A stretch of 64,000 bases of DNA from contig CM073532.1 of the NCBI GenBank assembly GCA_037074615.1, forward strand, positions 14,220,001-14,284,000, written 5' to 3'. Below the pieces are notes generated by a model. The model was given only the letters and a program-made list of their open reading frames with translations, was not told the DNA's origin and ran no database searches. Below are positions 32,008 through 44,702 of the stretch, one piece after another. The position numbers and the translations under genes were made by a program. Positions within the stretch are counted from its first letter, which is position 1. Every line of letters begins with the position of its first letter. Source of the DNA: Leucaena leucocephala (taxonomy: Eukaryota; Streptophyta; Magnoliopsida; Fabales; Fabaceae).

Positions 32008-34491
32008 TGAAACATCCTCCTTTATATCTCTCAAAGTACTCTTGCTATAGCTCTCTTGAAGTGGATTATATTTCTCTTGCCGAAAATCCTGGTAGAAAAT
32101 AACTGTACTGATTCGGTAATTCCCCATGAGAACTACCATTCTACGCAAGTACCCAGGAAAGACTGGATGAACCGGCTAGGTCCACTCACTTCCAAACTCC
32201 TTAGACAGTACCTACGTACACAGTACGTATCATCTCCTTATGTTCAGTCTGAAAATCGGCAGCATAACAGCGTCTTACAGCATTCTCAAAATTCACTTCG
32301 ATATAACCTCTCTGTAATGGGTTATAAATAGGGGATGAGATTCGGGGGAATCTCAGTAGCAAACGGTACTAAACAATGCATGCATTAAAGTAAATACTTG
32401 TGCTTGCTTGTGAAAGTGTAAACATTGTGTAATGTGCATGCTTCCATGTAACATATGAAATACAATTGGCCAAGGTAATCATAGAAACAGAGCTTCAATC
32501 ATATACACATATGCACACAATTCAACAAAGTCATAGCACAATCAAGTATAACATTCAATACATACAAGTTTAGGGTAAGTTTACTACCTTGGATTTAAGC
32601 TCTCTTTCTAATGCTTGCACTTGCTTCCCAAGCTTTTTGGTCAATCATTCCCCAACATCTTCTTAGAGGTTTCAAGGTCCTAATCACATTCATATTCATT
32701 ACATAATCCATTAGGACCATGAACTCAAACACTACTCAAGACTATCTCTCTTGAACCTTTAACTTGCTTTAACTAACATAACTTTCTTTAATCTTTGCCA
32801 ATTAACTTGGCCCTTGAATCAATTGATGTCTTGACCTTACCCTACACAATTTTACCTTTTGAATCCATTTATGAACTAAAAATAACCAAATTCCAGCAAG
32901 AATACACTGTTCTGTACAGATTTGGAAAAACATACATAAATCTTCCAAAAATTCTCATTTTGATTCCAATGCTTCCCATACTTGTTCCTCCACTTTTCCC
33001 CCACACAAAATCTCATTTTAAGACCATTGGAAGCATCAAAATCATGAAATTCAAATCACTGTTTATGCGAGTCAACAGTAACCGTGAGGAATTTTCAACA
33101 TTATAACCTTTAATTCCAATGGTTTCCAAGGTTCAAAACCTTTCCAATCCTACACAAAATCATCATATAAACTCAATGGAAGCATTAAATCATTGAAATT
33201 CCATTTCCTTCTATCATGAACAGTGCATGAACAGTGCAAACGGAAATGTTCTTCCATGGTAAAGTCAAGAACATCAACTTAATCCAACAACCAACCATGC
33301 AACTAGCTTGTTTAAGCTTGTCTAAACTATCTATGACATAAAACTCATGTTCCTCTCACATATACATAGAAATTCCAGCAGCATTTCCCCAATATTTAAG
33401 CCTAAAAAATCACTTAAACTCAAGCACAAACCATAAGAACAAAAGGTAGAAGCAAGGAGACAACTTACCTTACTTGCTCCTTCAAGACCCTTGCTTCTTC
33501 CTTGCTTTCTTCCACTTTCTTTCTCTAGAACTCACTTCTCTTTCTAAAGGAGCTCTTGGGTGTGAAGAATGAATGGAAAGGGGGGTATTTATAGCAAAAG
33601 TCATGTGCCATTTGAAGGCTAAGATCACTTTGGAAACAATTTGATCTAATGGTTAAAGGTTTGATCTTGGAATGTCTTTTCACTTTTCACTCAAGACCTT
33701 ACCACCATGACATCACTAGCATGGCCTCCCTTGGTACACCTAACCCTTCCTCTTTTTGGGTGCCATTCTTGTGTCCTTGTGGGTCCCACCATGTGCAACA
33801 CCTAATTCTTACTTTATTCTCTTTTTCTTTCTTTTCAAAAATCCATAAATTATTTATTATTTGGACTTGGGCTCCAAGATAACTTTTGGGCCTTATTGGG
33901 CTTCCCTAGGACGAAATATTGGGCCTCTTTTAGGTCCAATAGCTAACTGGCCCAAATCCCAATGTACTTTCCTCATATCGATATCCGTAACTTACCCTGA
34001 TCTTAGCATAAATGCTAAACACCTCTTTTAATTGTTCTAACATTTTTAGGAATTCATTCTAATATAAAATGAATTCTCTACAAATTTTCATAATTTTCTG
34101 AGACCCAGAAGTCATGTTAAAAATTACATATGTTTCCTTTAACCCTTTATCGGTGTCCTTTTTCACCGTAAATTCCATAATTAATTCTACAGGACTCCTT
34201 TTTGACTTCTGTCAATTCCATAAATTCTCATATTAATTATAATAATTTACTATCAAATTTCCTCTGATATCCATCCATTGTGTGAAATGACCAAAATGCC
34301 CTCCATTTACTTCTGGTTTCTTAGGGCATCACAGTGGCATTTTCGTAATTTTGCACTTTGGCTCTTAGACTTTCTTCCTCTTCCAATTAATCCTTTTCTT
34401 TACATAAACATGGCCACATATTTTCCTAAACATCTCATATATTTTATTCAATATGTACATACAACTTAGTACAGAAATTAGGGATGTTACA
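32008..34491 (-). mobile_element. Solo B-type LTR (minus) inside gag
   Basis: 2484 bp, TGAAACATCC...GGGATGTTACA, flanked by AGTTT at 32003-32007 and 34492-34496. Removing it restores the gag reading frame across the junction. Its ends match the LARD LTRs (39506 and 50514), while the promoter-proximal part differs in places. TATA on the minus strand is at 33582-33594; the stem module is at 32142-32218. No interior is present, so it is a solo LTR. Confidence 0.93.
33582..33594 (-). promoter_or_regulatory. LTR TATA box
   Basis: CTATAAATACCCC on the minus strand in the solo LTR, with a GA-rich tract downstream on that strand (about 33500-33545). Confidence 0.55.
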
Positions 34492-34590
34492 AGTTTAATG
34501 AGAAATATTTTCCACAGTCAGTACGAGATGAACATGAAGCAGAATTTTTGATATTAAAGCAGGGTGAGCAAGAACCCTTTGATGATTATC
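34492..34590 (+). pseudogene. Gypsy gag, continuation
   Basis: Resumes the gag frame interrupted at 32007 (NEKYFPQSVRDEHEAEFL..., then GEQEPFDDYL). It is cut at 34591 by an LTR fragment. The remaining gag, including any zinc knuckle, is absent. Confidence 0.8.
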
Positions 34591-35490
34591 TTGCCTCGTA
34601 ATGCGTGCCCTCAACTTTATCTGCTTTCTGTAGACCAATGCCATGTGGCGACTGGAAGAGACCTTGCACGCTTCCCAATGCTATCCAGATAAGTCCCAGA
34701 CTTATCTGATAACTTCCTCGTTTTTTGTGCCAAACGAGTAACTTTACTCTACTGAAAGGTTACTGAGTCATCACTCTAATGCCATGTGGCATCTTGTGGG
34801 TCCCATGAGGATACTTTATCAGTCTACCTCATGGTTTCCAGATAACCTTTCCTGTATCTGGCCTCCTGCCTCCAGTCTATCTCTAACCGGGTAACTATAT
34901 CATTTGGACCTTCACCACTCTTGGCCCATACGCTTGGCACCACTTTAGCCACTAGTCGCGACCTCATCATCATCTCATCGCGACTTAACACCTTCTGTGT
35001 TCATTAGTCACGACCACAGCATTCTCTAGTCGCGACCACAACATTCTTTAGTCGCAACCATAACAGTCTTTCGTCGCGACCACATCACTTTTTAGTCGCA
35101 ACCAGGCTTATTCTACTCATTAGTCACGACACCACATACATATCCGTCACGACCAAGCCTCTCTGCCAATATTAGTCGCGACCATACTTCTTTCTCGTCG
35201 CGTCTAAACCTCTTTCTGTAACTATTAGTCACGACCACAACTATCTCAAGTCGAGACCAAAATGGTCAGCTCTCAACTCTACAACCTTTAACTTTTACAT
35301 CATCCCCAAATGGCCATTTACCCCTTGGGACTTCTACTGTTTACACATAAGTCTCTGCACCTTTACTTACTCGCAGCTCAGTCCCTAAAACTCTTCACGT
35401 TCCTCTGGGACTTCTGCTTAAAAGGGGTCTAGTAGCCTCTTAATCTTAGGCTATCTCTGCATCTCTAGGCCTAAAAACTGGGATGTTACA
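34591..35490 (-). repeat. Gypsy LTR 5' part (minus), D variant with GTCGCGAC repeats
   Basis: The minus strand starts TGTAACATCCCAGTTTTTAGG at 35490 and runs ~900 bp to the block that contains GCACGCATTACGAGG, where it ends without the LTR terminus. The array of GTCGCGAC-like motifs lies in its middle. It is related to the C-type LTR by its start. Confidence 0.75.
34953..35262 (-). repeat. GTCGCGAC motif array in LTR fragment
   Basis: At least a dozen copies of TAGTCGCGACC or one-base variants (TAGTCACGACC, TAGTCGCAACC, TCGTCGCGACC), spaced about 15-40 bp. Many variants are explained by C-to-T or G-to-A change at CpG. The same octamer forms the array in the Copia 1 LTR. Confidence 0.75.
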
Positions 35491-36268
35491 GGATTGGTAT
35501 AGTATATGATAAGCCAGACAGTACAAAGGTACTGAGAAACAAAAGATCAGTTTAAGACGAGGTTTAAAGTGATCCTCCATGTGATAACTAAGAGTAGATC
35601 TGCATTATAGAGGTTCTATTCAGCTAATCTTAATAAAAGACCTAAAAGCTAGAATGAGATTTTCCTAGGAATGATCCTAGTACATGGCCTAATGGTAAAG
35701 ACGTGATGATTAATAGATAAAGAGCTAAATGTTCCTTGAGCAGAGGGATTCCATCAAGGAGAAGTAGTAGACCTAGGGGAGAATACCCTAGAGACCAATA
35801 AGTAACCATAGTCCGGTCAAGAATAGACTGGGACTGATGGATAGATAGAAGAAGTTAAGAAATAGTAAAGAGGTAGCCACAGTTAAGAGACAAAGTGACT
35901 CCCCAATTTCCTATATGAGATAGAATAATGAAGGGTTGAGTCTATACCCTGGCAAGAGGGTAGCGTGGCAGCCAAAATGAAATAGATAGTAATTCAGGAT
36001 ATGATAGGCAATATGATAAAGGAAATACATTTTGAGGCTTATTTAGATTATTACAATGTCTGATGGATGGTTGAGCAAGATATGATGATGATATGACTTA
36101 TGTTGCCATAAGTTGTGATGGTTGCATCTCCTTGCAGTTGTCAAATGATGACATGCATGTTAGAGTATGCTATGATGAATGGATACTCCCCTTTTACAGT
36201 GCATGCAGGGTGGAGTATCTATGAGTACATATATGAGATAAGAAAGTTATGAGAAAGTATGTTGCTCC
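35491..36268 (+). other. Non-coding Gypsy-related interior
   Basis: No ORF of note. Resembles the LARD interior in blocks: about 35800-36260 corresponds to about 47840-48570, including the phrase TTACAATGTCTGATGGATGG. It is probably the interior of another LARD copy, truncated on both sides. Confidence 0.6.
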
Positions 36269-36880
36269 TGTAACACCTTAATTTTTAGGCCTAGAGATGC
36301 CAGAAAGAGAATTCAAGGGCATAATTGTAATTATGGGAAAGATCGGGCTGGTAGCCGATGAGTACCATATTTTGCTAGAAAATAGAGAAAATTATGCTGA
36401 TCATTTCACTGAACTGTGAAATATGCATATGAGGTCTCTATGTGTATGAAAGAATTAGAAATATGAGCAAGGGTAGAATGGTCATTTTTGAAAAGTGTGC
36501 GCGGGAGCGTACTTTTAGGCCAAAATAGCCCGGTCCGGATAAAATATCTGAAAATACCAGGAGATAGAGAAAAGGATTCCAGATTAAATGACGTAACACA
36601 GAATTTTGATTTGAGGTCCCGATTTTTCTGTAAGAATTCTCGAAGATGGGAAATTACAGTTATAATCGGTAAAGGAAGAGCAGTCCGAATAGAGATGATC
36701 GGACTATGGCCAGAGGCCATACAGTGTTGTCTAAGGCCCGTAGTGACACCAGGGAAGGCCCAGGCCCATAATATCAGTTCAGGGAAAATGCCCTTATGTT
36801 ATAGAATAACTGAAAAATGAGTAAAGGGTATTTTGGTCATTTGGCTAAGGTTAGACAGTCAAGAAGGGGTATCTGGATAT
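36269..36880 (+). repeat. A-type LTR start fragment with internal deletion
   Basis: Starts TGTAACACCTTAATTTTTAGGCC, then jumps after ~30 bp to the LTR region matching 10259 onward, and stops near 36880. The missing part includes the TGATATGGGC repeats. Confidence 0.65.
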
Positions 36881-37226
36881 GTGGTTATTGTAACGAGTCA
36901 TGAGAAATAATTAGTAAGATAATAAATCTGTCTTAACTCAGTGATGAGGTTGCTGTTTGAGGGGTTAGAACATGGATAGCTGTAAGCAACTATAATGAAA
37001 GATGTTAGTTGCTAAGAATCCATGTGGAAGGTCTCGGACCAAGCTGTTGCTCCTCTAGACCATCACTGGAGTGAGGATAAGACAGAGAGGGATGATCTTA
37101 CTAGTTATATATATGACTGCGTTATAAGAATCACATAGCTGTATAGGTCAGTAAGAGGTTCTCTTCAGGAAAGATGAGGTATCCCTTAAAATTTCGAGGA
37201 CAAAATTTTTAAAAGGGGAGGAGAAT
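36881..37226 (+). other. Interior end with polypurine tract
   Basis: Non-coding sequence ending in the conserved block AAATTTCGAGGACAAAATTT and AAAAGGGGAGGAGAA (37211-37225), directly before an LTR start. This is the 3' end of a Gypsy/LARD interior. Confidence 0.7.
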
Positions 37227-39505
37227 TGTAACATCCTAATTTTTGGTCTAGTTGAACTGGGAGGTAGTCTGATATGGGCAGGCTGCTAAACCCGTAGTCC
37301 TAGGGTAATAATCTGATATGGGCGGATTATTTACCTGAATTTTGTAGGATCCGAGGGATGAGCTAAGTCCTTCAGGATATAAAGATGAGTTAAGTCTTTA
37401 ACCTACAGAATCGGGACAGTTCACCTAGGTTCAAAATGAGGAATGTGAGGAATATCCTAAGTCTTAAGCCTAGGAATTCTGCAGATAACTTGATATGGGC
37501 GGGTTGTCGAGCTTTTCAATTAACGATGACTCCCGAAGAGTTTAAGGGATGAGTTATTGAAAGAGAATTTCTAGACCTTAAGATGAGGGATGAGAAGATG
37601 AGCAATGAGGCCAGAAAGAGAATGCAGGGGCATAATCATAATTATGGGAAAGATCGGGCTGGTAACCGATGAGTACCATATTTTGCCAGAAAATAAAGAA
37701 AATTATGCTGATCATTTCACTGAACTGTGAAATGAGCATACGAGGTCTCTATGAGTATGAAAGAATTATGGAAAGTTTAAGGACAAAAAGGTGGGGTCCT
37801 TAAGTGTAATTTTAGCCAAATAAAAAGGGACTTAAATGAAAAGAAGAAAAGTTCCTTGGGGCTAAAGTGTAATTAAAGAAAATCAGGCCGGAAGTGGTTT
37901 GGACTGTCCGGAAGCATTTCAGTCCCAGATTTCACCGGTAGAGAGAGCAAGTGACGCATGGTAATCTGGCTTAATACAGGAATTTTTGAAGACTCCAGAT
38001 AGCCAGAAATGGACTGATCGTCTAAAAGTTATAGAAATTCATACCGGATATCCTAGATTTCAGATCTAGGTGAGAAAATACAGGATGATGCGTCCTTATG
38101 GGGCAGATGTCAGGAAACTGACAGAATACTGATAGGAGGCCTGTAGAGAAAGTTATTCACAAATCAGAAAATCCAGACGGGAGTGTGAGGCCTCCGGGTA
38201 TCCGATAGGGAAATTTATCAGTATTTGAAAAGGGACTGAATGAGTTCGGATGACCTCAGTCAGATGACTGATATGACTCACTGGGATGTCTGAACACCGC
38301 AGACCAGTGTATCGGACAGAAGGAGCCGGTGTCCGGATATGGGTATAGACGGTGATTAATAGATAAAATATTCAATAAACATTAACGGGGGAAGATTCCT
38401 CGTAATGCGTGCCATGAAGGTAATGGATCCTGAGAGGCCCAATAATGGCGCCAACAAGGCCCAGTAAGACACTTGGACTGATAGGTGGGCCAGTGTCCGG
38501 CAGAACCCCGGAAAAGTGCGAAATTACGAAAATGCCCCTGTGTTGTACTAAAGGGGTAGGAGATGAATGAGGGCATTTTGGTCATTCTGGACAGGCCCAG
38601 AAGCCAGGGCACATACAGATAAAGTTACTTAGAGTCAGTATATGCCCTGATAGAGTACAGAAGGGTGTAAAATGACGATTTTACCCTTAGGGTTAAAATA
38701 GTGCAAGAAATGGCACCCAGGGGTATTTTGGTAATTTGCAAAGGGCTGTTTCTTGGGAATCATGCCATCAGAGTACTTGGGCTGGATCAGAGACCCAAGA
38801 TGATGTTCCCAGAGCCCAAAAACGTAGCCCATGAAGTATATGGGAAAAAGTGGCATTAAAATACTATTTTAATGCTGTTTCCATAAAGTAAAGTTACTCG
38901 GTCGGCACGATAACCGAGGAGGTGATCAGATAAAGTCTGGGACTTATCTAGATAGAATTGGAAGGCGTGAAAGGTCCCTTCCAGATGCCATATGGCGTCA
39001 TCTTAGAGGCAGAAGAAAAGTTAAGGACACGTATTATGGTGCAAGACTCTGGACCGGTACTGGATTGGACTGGAACTGCTGAGTCAGCTGATGAGGTGTC
39101 CAAGAATTGTGACATGTGAAGAATGTGGCGATGAGGTGTCCCATGAGGTGGCCTGGTGATGATGTCATACATGATGCAGTAAAAGGAATAAAAGAAAAAT
39201 AGGAAATTCCGGAAAAACCAGGACCACAGGATCAGATGGCTTCAAAATTACAAGAATGCCATTGACCAAAACTATAAATAACCCCCCTTTGCCTTCATTA
39301 TGCACGGTTTTGGCAAGAAAAGAGAGAGAAAGAAGAGAGAAAAGGAGAAAGAAAGAAGAAAGGAAGTTCTGGTGAAGTTGGAAGCAGTAGAGAAGTTCTG
39401 AAGCTCTGCTTTTGAGGTAGTAACTAATCCTAGCTCTTATGTAATGTCTTTGTGATTTGTTGTACTATTGTTTGGTTGGATTGTTGTCTTATATGTTATG
39501 CTTGA
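37227..39505 (+). repeat. Hybrid A/C LTR, first part
   Basis: Starts TGTAACATCCTAATTTTTGG after the polypurine tract. The first ~540 bp are A-type (TGATATGGGC repeats). Near 37770 it switches to C-type sequence, as at 28195 onward. It is interrupted at 39505 by the LARD and resumes at 53182. The solo LTR 44703-47707 shares the same A-to-C layout, so this is a real subfamily and not a local accident. Confidence 0.8.
39272..39285 (+). promoter_or_regulatory. LTR TATA box
   Basis: CTATAAATAACCCC in the hybrid LTR, with a GA-rich tract at 39315-39366. Confidence 0.5.
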
Positions 39506-42402
39506 TGTAACATCCTAAAATTTCTGTACTAAGTTGTATGTACAGGTTGAATAAAATATATGAGATTTTTATGAAAATATGTGGCCATATTTATGTAAAG
39601 AAAATGATTAATTGGAAGAGGAAGAAAGTCTAAGAGCCAAAGTGCAAAATTACAAAAATGCCGCTGTGATGCCCTAAGAAACTAGAAGTAAATGGAGGGC
39701 ATTTTGGTCATTTCACACAATGGATGGATATAAGAGGAAATTTGATAGTAAATTATTATAATTAATATGAGAATTTATGGAGTTGACAGAAGTCAAAAAG
39801 GAGTCCTGTAGAATTAATTATGAAATTTACGGTGAAAAAGGACACCGATAAAGGGTTAAAGGAAACATATGTAATTTTTAACAGGACTTCTGGGTCTCAG
39901 AAAATTATGAAACTTTGTAGAGAATTCATTTTATATTAGAATGAATTTCTAAAAATGTTAGAACAATTAAAGGAGGTGTTTAGCATTTATTCTAAGATCA
40001 GGATAATTTACGGATATCGGTATGAGGAAAGTACATTGGGATTTGTGCCAATTAGCTATTGGACCTAAAAGAGGCCCAACATTTCGTCCTAGGCCAGCCC
40101 AATAAGGCCCAAAAGTTATCTTGGAGCCCAAGTCCAATAATGAATAATTTATGGATTTTTGAAAAGAAAGAAAAAGAGAATAAAGTAAGAATTAGGTGTT
40201 GCACATGGTGGGACCCACAAGGACTTCAAAATGGCACCCAAAAAGAGGAAGGGTTAGGTGTACCAAGAGAGGCCATGCTAGTGATGTCATGGTGGTAAGG
40301 TCTTGAGTGAAAAGTGAAAAGACATTCCAAGATCAAACCTTTAACCATTAGATCAAATAGTTTCCAAAGTGATCTTGGCCTTCAAATGGCACATGACTTT
40401 TGCTATAAATAACCCCCCTTTCCATTCATTCTTCACACCCAAGAGCTCCTTTAGAGAGAGAAGTGAGTTCTAGAGAAAGAAAGTGGAAGAAAGCAAGGAA
40501 GAAGCAAGGGTCTTGAAAGAGCAAGTAAGGTGAGTTGATGCTCTTCACTTTACCATTTCGGTTTGCACTGTTCATGCACTGTTCATGATAGAAGAAAATG
40601 GAATTTCAATGATTTAATGCTTCCATTGAGTTTATATGATGATTTTGTGTAGGATTGGAAAGGTTTTGAACCTTGGAAACCATTGGAATTAAAGGTTATA
40701 ATGTTGAAAATTCCTCACGGGTACTGTTCACTCGCGTGAACAGTGATTTGAATTTCATAATTTTGATGCTTCCAATGGTCTTAAAATGAGATTTTGTGTG
40801 GGGGTAAAGTGGAGGAACAAGTATGGGAAGCATTGGAACCAAAATGGGAATTTTTGGAAAAAGGGAGCTTATTGAAACTAGACTTGGATTTTGTTTGGAA
40901 TGGAGTTATAATTTGGTAATTATCTTGTAATGCCTAGGTTTTGACATTTGTGGCAAGGAAAGACCATTACAAGAAGGAAAGGAACAAGGATCTACAAGAG
41001 GTAGCAAGAATATCTAACTATAAACTTATGTGCTTTGATTGTTTTGCTTACTTATTATGCATGAAGGTTTGGTTGAGCATGGAATGTTGTGTGATGATGA
41101 TGATGATGTGATATGAGTATGTGATACTCCTTGCAATATATGTCATGACAATATGCATATTAGAATTGCTTATGTATAAGCATGAATTAGCTCCCATTGC
41201 ATGATAACATGTTAGGCATTCAATCAAACATGCATAACCTTATAGTTTATATTACTTGCTATTGGGATTTCAATGAAATCTCATTCCTTCCATATAATTA
41301 AACATGCTCTAGGTGCTGGATCTTCTCAAGTCAAGAGGGTAAATGTTGATGGATGACTGTACATAATTTAAAAAGTGTGCACTTTAAATACAAGATGATG
41401 TTTTGGTTTGTATGATGCATGCTACTCATAAATCCAATCTGAGGTAGTGTACTTCCATCGGTATTTTGATTGACTTATATGATGAGTTTTCATATGAAAT
41501 TTGGCATGAACATAGCTAAGATCTATAGATTTAAATTGACACCAAGAACGCCTCATTTGGTTAAGAACTCGAATTGTTATGATTTTTCAAGTTTAGGAGT
41601 TGAAATCTGGAATAAGGTAAAACGACTACTCAGAGGCAGTGAGGTTCATGCGCTACTTTCATATAGTAAACGAATGAGTTTTTCCTCGAAATTTTTATAG
41701 ATTAAAGTATACATATGGATATTTAAATCCATATGTAATTCAACTCAATTGGATAAGTATACGAGGAGAAATGAATTTTTTAAAATGGGGCAAAGAAACT
41801 GGAATTTCCAGATTTACCAAATGAACAGTAAAGTTCAACGAATAAACTGATTTGATCTGGACAAGAAGATCTCATTTTTATATTTTTATATCAAATTTAA
41901 ATGAAAGAGATTTCATTAGAAATTGGAATCACCTTAAAATGATTTTTCTAGATTTAGTTATGAATTTCCAAAGTTCAGGTTGTAATCTGGAATTACCCAG
42001 TGAATAGTGGCAGTGAACAGTAACCGTAAGCCCAACACTTGGAAATTCATGTTTTTGAGGTTAAGAGGTATTTCAATAGTTCCAATTGAGTAAGGTTAAA
42101 GTTCAAAATTAAGGTCAAGGTTTTAAGGTTAAGACTTAAAGATATTTGTTAGAAAATACCGTTGTGCTGGTAGACTATACAAAGTACTGTGTACGTAGGT
42201 GCTGTCTAAGGAGGCTGGAAGTGAGTGGACCTAACCGGTTCATCCAGTCTTTCCTGGGTACTTGAGTAGAATGGTAGTTCTCATGGGGAATTACCGAATC
42301 AGTACAGTTATTTTCTACCAGGATTTTCGGCAAGAGAAATATAATCCACTTCAAGAGAGCTATAGCAAGAGTACTTTGAGAGATATAAAGGAGGATGTTT
42401 CA
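39506..42402 (+). repeat. LARD 5' LTR (B type)
   Basis: 2897 bp, TGTAACATCCTAAAATTTCTG...GGATGTTTCA. TATA at 40403, GA-rich tract after it, hairpin GGGATTTC-AAT-GAAATCTC near 41265, stem module 42192-42268. It contains ~250 bp (about 40557-40806) missing from the 3' LTR. The 79-codon frame at 40059-40298, also at 51067-51306, has no domain and is not called as a gene. Confidence 0.92.
40403..40416 (+). promoter_or_regulatory. LTR TATA box
   Basis: CTATAAATAACCCC in the LARD 5' LTR; it differs by one inserted A from the 3' LTR copy at 51411. Confidence 0.6.
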
Positions 42403-42405
42403 TTT

Positions 42406-42417
42406 TGGTATCAGAGC
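42406..42417 (+). promoter_or_regulatory. Primer binding site, initiator tRNA-Met
   Basis: TGGTATCAGAGC three bases after the 5' LTR. It is the same primer as the coding Gypsy element at 31049. Confidence 0.9.
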
Positions 42418-44402
42418 AAAGGATTCTGGCTTAGGAAATGCTCTGAACAGATGATTTATAGCGTTAATACAGAATAAAGTTAGCATAGAACAAAGGGTTC
42501 TGGCTGAGAGCTCAGTGATGCTCTGGTTTAGTTAGACTGATCCCTTAGACAAATGAGAAATTTGAATGGTTCTCTCCCTAGAGTATGATATAGGGATGGT
42601 GTTCACTACTTGGAAAGGTTTGGACAAAAAACAGTGACACCCATATGAATGAGGCTGTACCCGGAGCTTTATAATCTTACAAAAGATATAATTACGATGG
42701 GCTAATCTTAGTCAGCCGATACAGCCGAGGTCTCGTGTTTATTAACACAATGTGGCTGGACTAAGCAGAATAATGTTTAAGAAGCAGTTTCCTCTATGGA
42801 TAGAGACAGAAGCTGATCAGTTCATGACTAAGGAAGCTATAAAAGTAGCTAGAAGTATCATGTTGTGACCAGATACTACAGTGAGGATGCCAGATGTCCA
42901 AGTTGCGACAAGTTAAGTCATAAGTCACGATGAAAGAAGACTTTTGGTCGCAACGACAGAACACAGAGCAAATGTTGCAGCAGCAGACATGGGGATTCAT
43001 AAAGTTAAGCTTGAAATATTAGTTAATCAGTGAGACCCCCAACCTGTAATGCTGTATAAAGATGAAGTACACCTAGACTTTGACTCTTTAGGTAGTGAAG
43101 AGAGTTCAGATGACAGCGTAAGGGACTCAATCAGGAAGGTTTATAGTAAGGTACCCCATGCATATTTTTATAGACTCAAATTTATAGTCTGGAAATTATG
43201 AGAAATTCAGTCAGATGTTGTGTATGCATCAGATAATGCTGCACTAGATAATGATGGGTCTAGTAATTATGTACAGGATGAGTTTGATAGAGTGCTCTCT
43301 AACCTGATATAAGCTCTATTCCTCCGATAAGAGGACAGATTTCAGCTGAGGAAGCTGAGTACTGATACTGGATTATAGGTAGGCCAGATATTATTCCTCC
43401 TTTACTAGAGTTTGAGGATAAGTTTGATATGAGTAGCCTAAGAACCAGTTACAATCTGTGACATCCCTTCCTATTATCGCAGTCCAGGAATATATGAGGT
43501 TATAGATAAAGATTAAAGGGATATTCCTAGCCCTAATCCATCCCATCCTTCTTTATGAAAGACAGACAATGTGACTATACTAGTCTCAAGAAGGCTGTGG
43601 GAAGTGAACTACTTAGTTTAGGTTAAGGGATGGAAAGAAGAAAAAATCAAGAGCAGTCAGTTTAGCTGCTGTTCCTCAATGCCGTAGCAAGGATGATAAA
43701 CAGAGATGTGATAGAGGGCATTAACCTGAATTAAGCTTTCATGTTAGTAGCATGATATGAGATGACCATGAGCTAGATATTGCATATACCCTACGTGGCA
43801 TGTAAAGCTAAGTGAGCTTTTGGCAAATGGTTCACAACTGATGTGTAAGGATCGGCCATTACTAGGGTAAAGACTAGACAAGAACATTATAAGGGAATGT
43901 TTAAAGCAAGTTAGATCCAGGTCGGATGTAAAACAATTTGGAACATAGCTAGAAGTCCTCGAGAAGTTAGGCCATGACGAAAGGTGACCCGAGGTCGTGA
44001 CTAAAGAATGTAGAGCTATCCAGTCATGACAAGCAGAATGAGATAGTCGCGACTAAAGTTCATGGATGTGTTGCACCTAGTTCATACTCAGGTCACAATG
44101 AAGATACGCAGGGACCTGATGATGGATGAAGATTCCAGGCTCATTGAAGTTTATCAGTTAGAGGTTTAGCACATGATGTAGGCAAGCGGAACAGTATGAG
44201 AAATAGAGATACATGCTAGTCTAAGATGATGTTTAGAAGTAGATCCTCTATGTGACTATCAAGAGTAAATCTACATTTGGAAAGATTTAGTTCAGTTAAT
44301 CTTTGATGAATAAAAGAATCAAAAGTTAGGATAAGGCTTGCGTAAGAAATAAGCTTAACATATGGCTTCAAGTTCTCGAAAGTCAAAGTTCCTGAAACAG
44401 GA
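42418..44402 (+). other. LARD interior, upstream part (non-coding)
   Basis: The first ~510 bp match the Gypsy leader 31061-31605, but gag does not follow. At about 43060-43330 there is a short stretch that translates with few stops and an acidic character (DFDSLGSEESSDDS), possibly a decayed ORF; no family is recognised. GTCGCGAC-like motifs lie near 43990-44060. No intact frame exists. Confidence 0.6.
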
Positions 44403-44702
44403 TATTAGTCCCACATCGGTTGTGGAGGTGAATGAAGCATGCCTTATAAGGGTGTAGATACCTCTCCCTCAAGGATGCGTTTCCAGTACTCACCAAGCGC
44501 CTCTTGTCACCAAGCGCCCCGAAGGGGTAGGCAAGCAGTGCTAGGGAACAAAACCTGGCCTAAGGGGCAGTGGCCTCATGTCGGGATAATATCTTCCGCT
44601 GTGTACTATGATACCCGAAGGACACGTTTTGGGTGCCTAAGGGGTTAAAGTCCTCATATGCCTGGAGAATAAAACTGTGACCTCATGTGGGCCTGGGGCC
44701 TG
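44403..44702 (+). mobile_element. TRIM-like small LTR, first part
   Basis: Opens TATTAGTCCCACATCGG, with CCTTATAAGG 26 bp after the CCCACATCG core, and CTCTCCCTCAAGGATGCG further on. From memory this layout (TCCCACATCGG, TTATAAGG, ACCTCTCCCT, later AAAGCGGACAATATCT) is that of very abundant small LTRs (TRIMs) of eudicots. The tail is at 47713-47763, across a nested solo LTR. Together it is ~350 bp. Boundaries and target duplication are unclear because the ends have mutated. Confidence 0.6.
44408..44450 (+). promoter_or_regulatory. USE and TATA box of snRNA-promoter type
   Basis: GTCCCACATCG (44408-44418) fits the plant snRNA upstream sequence element RTCCCACATCG. TTATAAG follows at 44444-44450 with 25 bp between. 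In plant snRNA genes a spacing near this is typical of Pol III (U6-like) promoters, while Pol II ones are ~10 bp longer. Here it sits in a TRIM-like LTR; no snRNA sequence follows. Confidence 0.5.

Noticed and set aside
32795..33106. 103-codon plus-strand frame as a host gene
   Set aside because: Falls wholly inside the minus-strand solo LTR; no domain, and antisense to the LTR.
40059..40298. 79-codon frame identical at 51067-51306
   Set aside because: Identity reflects young LTRs, not selection; the frame is inside U3 of the LARD LTRs.
44439..44648. 69-codon frame in the TRIM-like LTR
   Set aside because: Starts within the promoter-like region of a repeat and has no recognisable domain.
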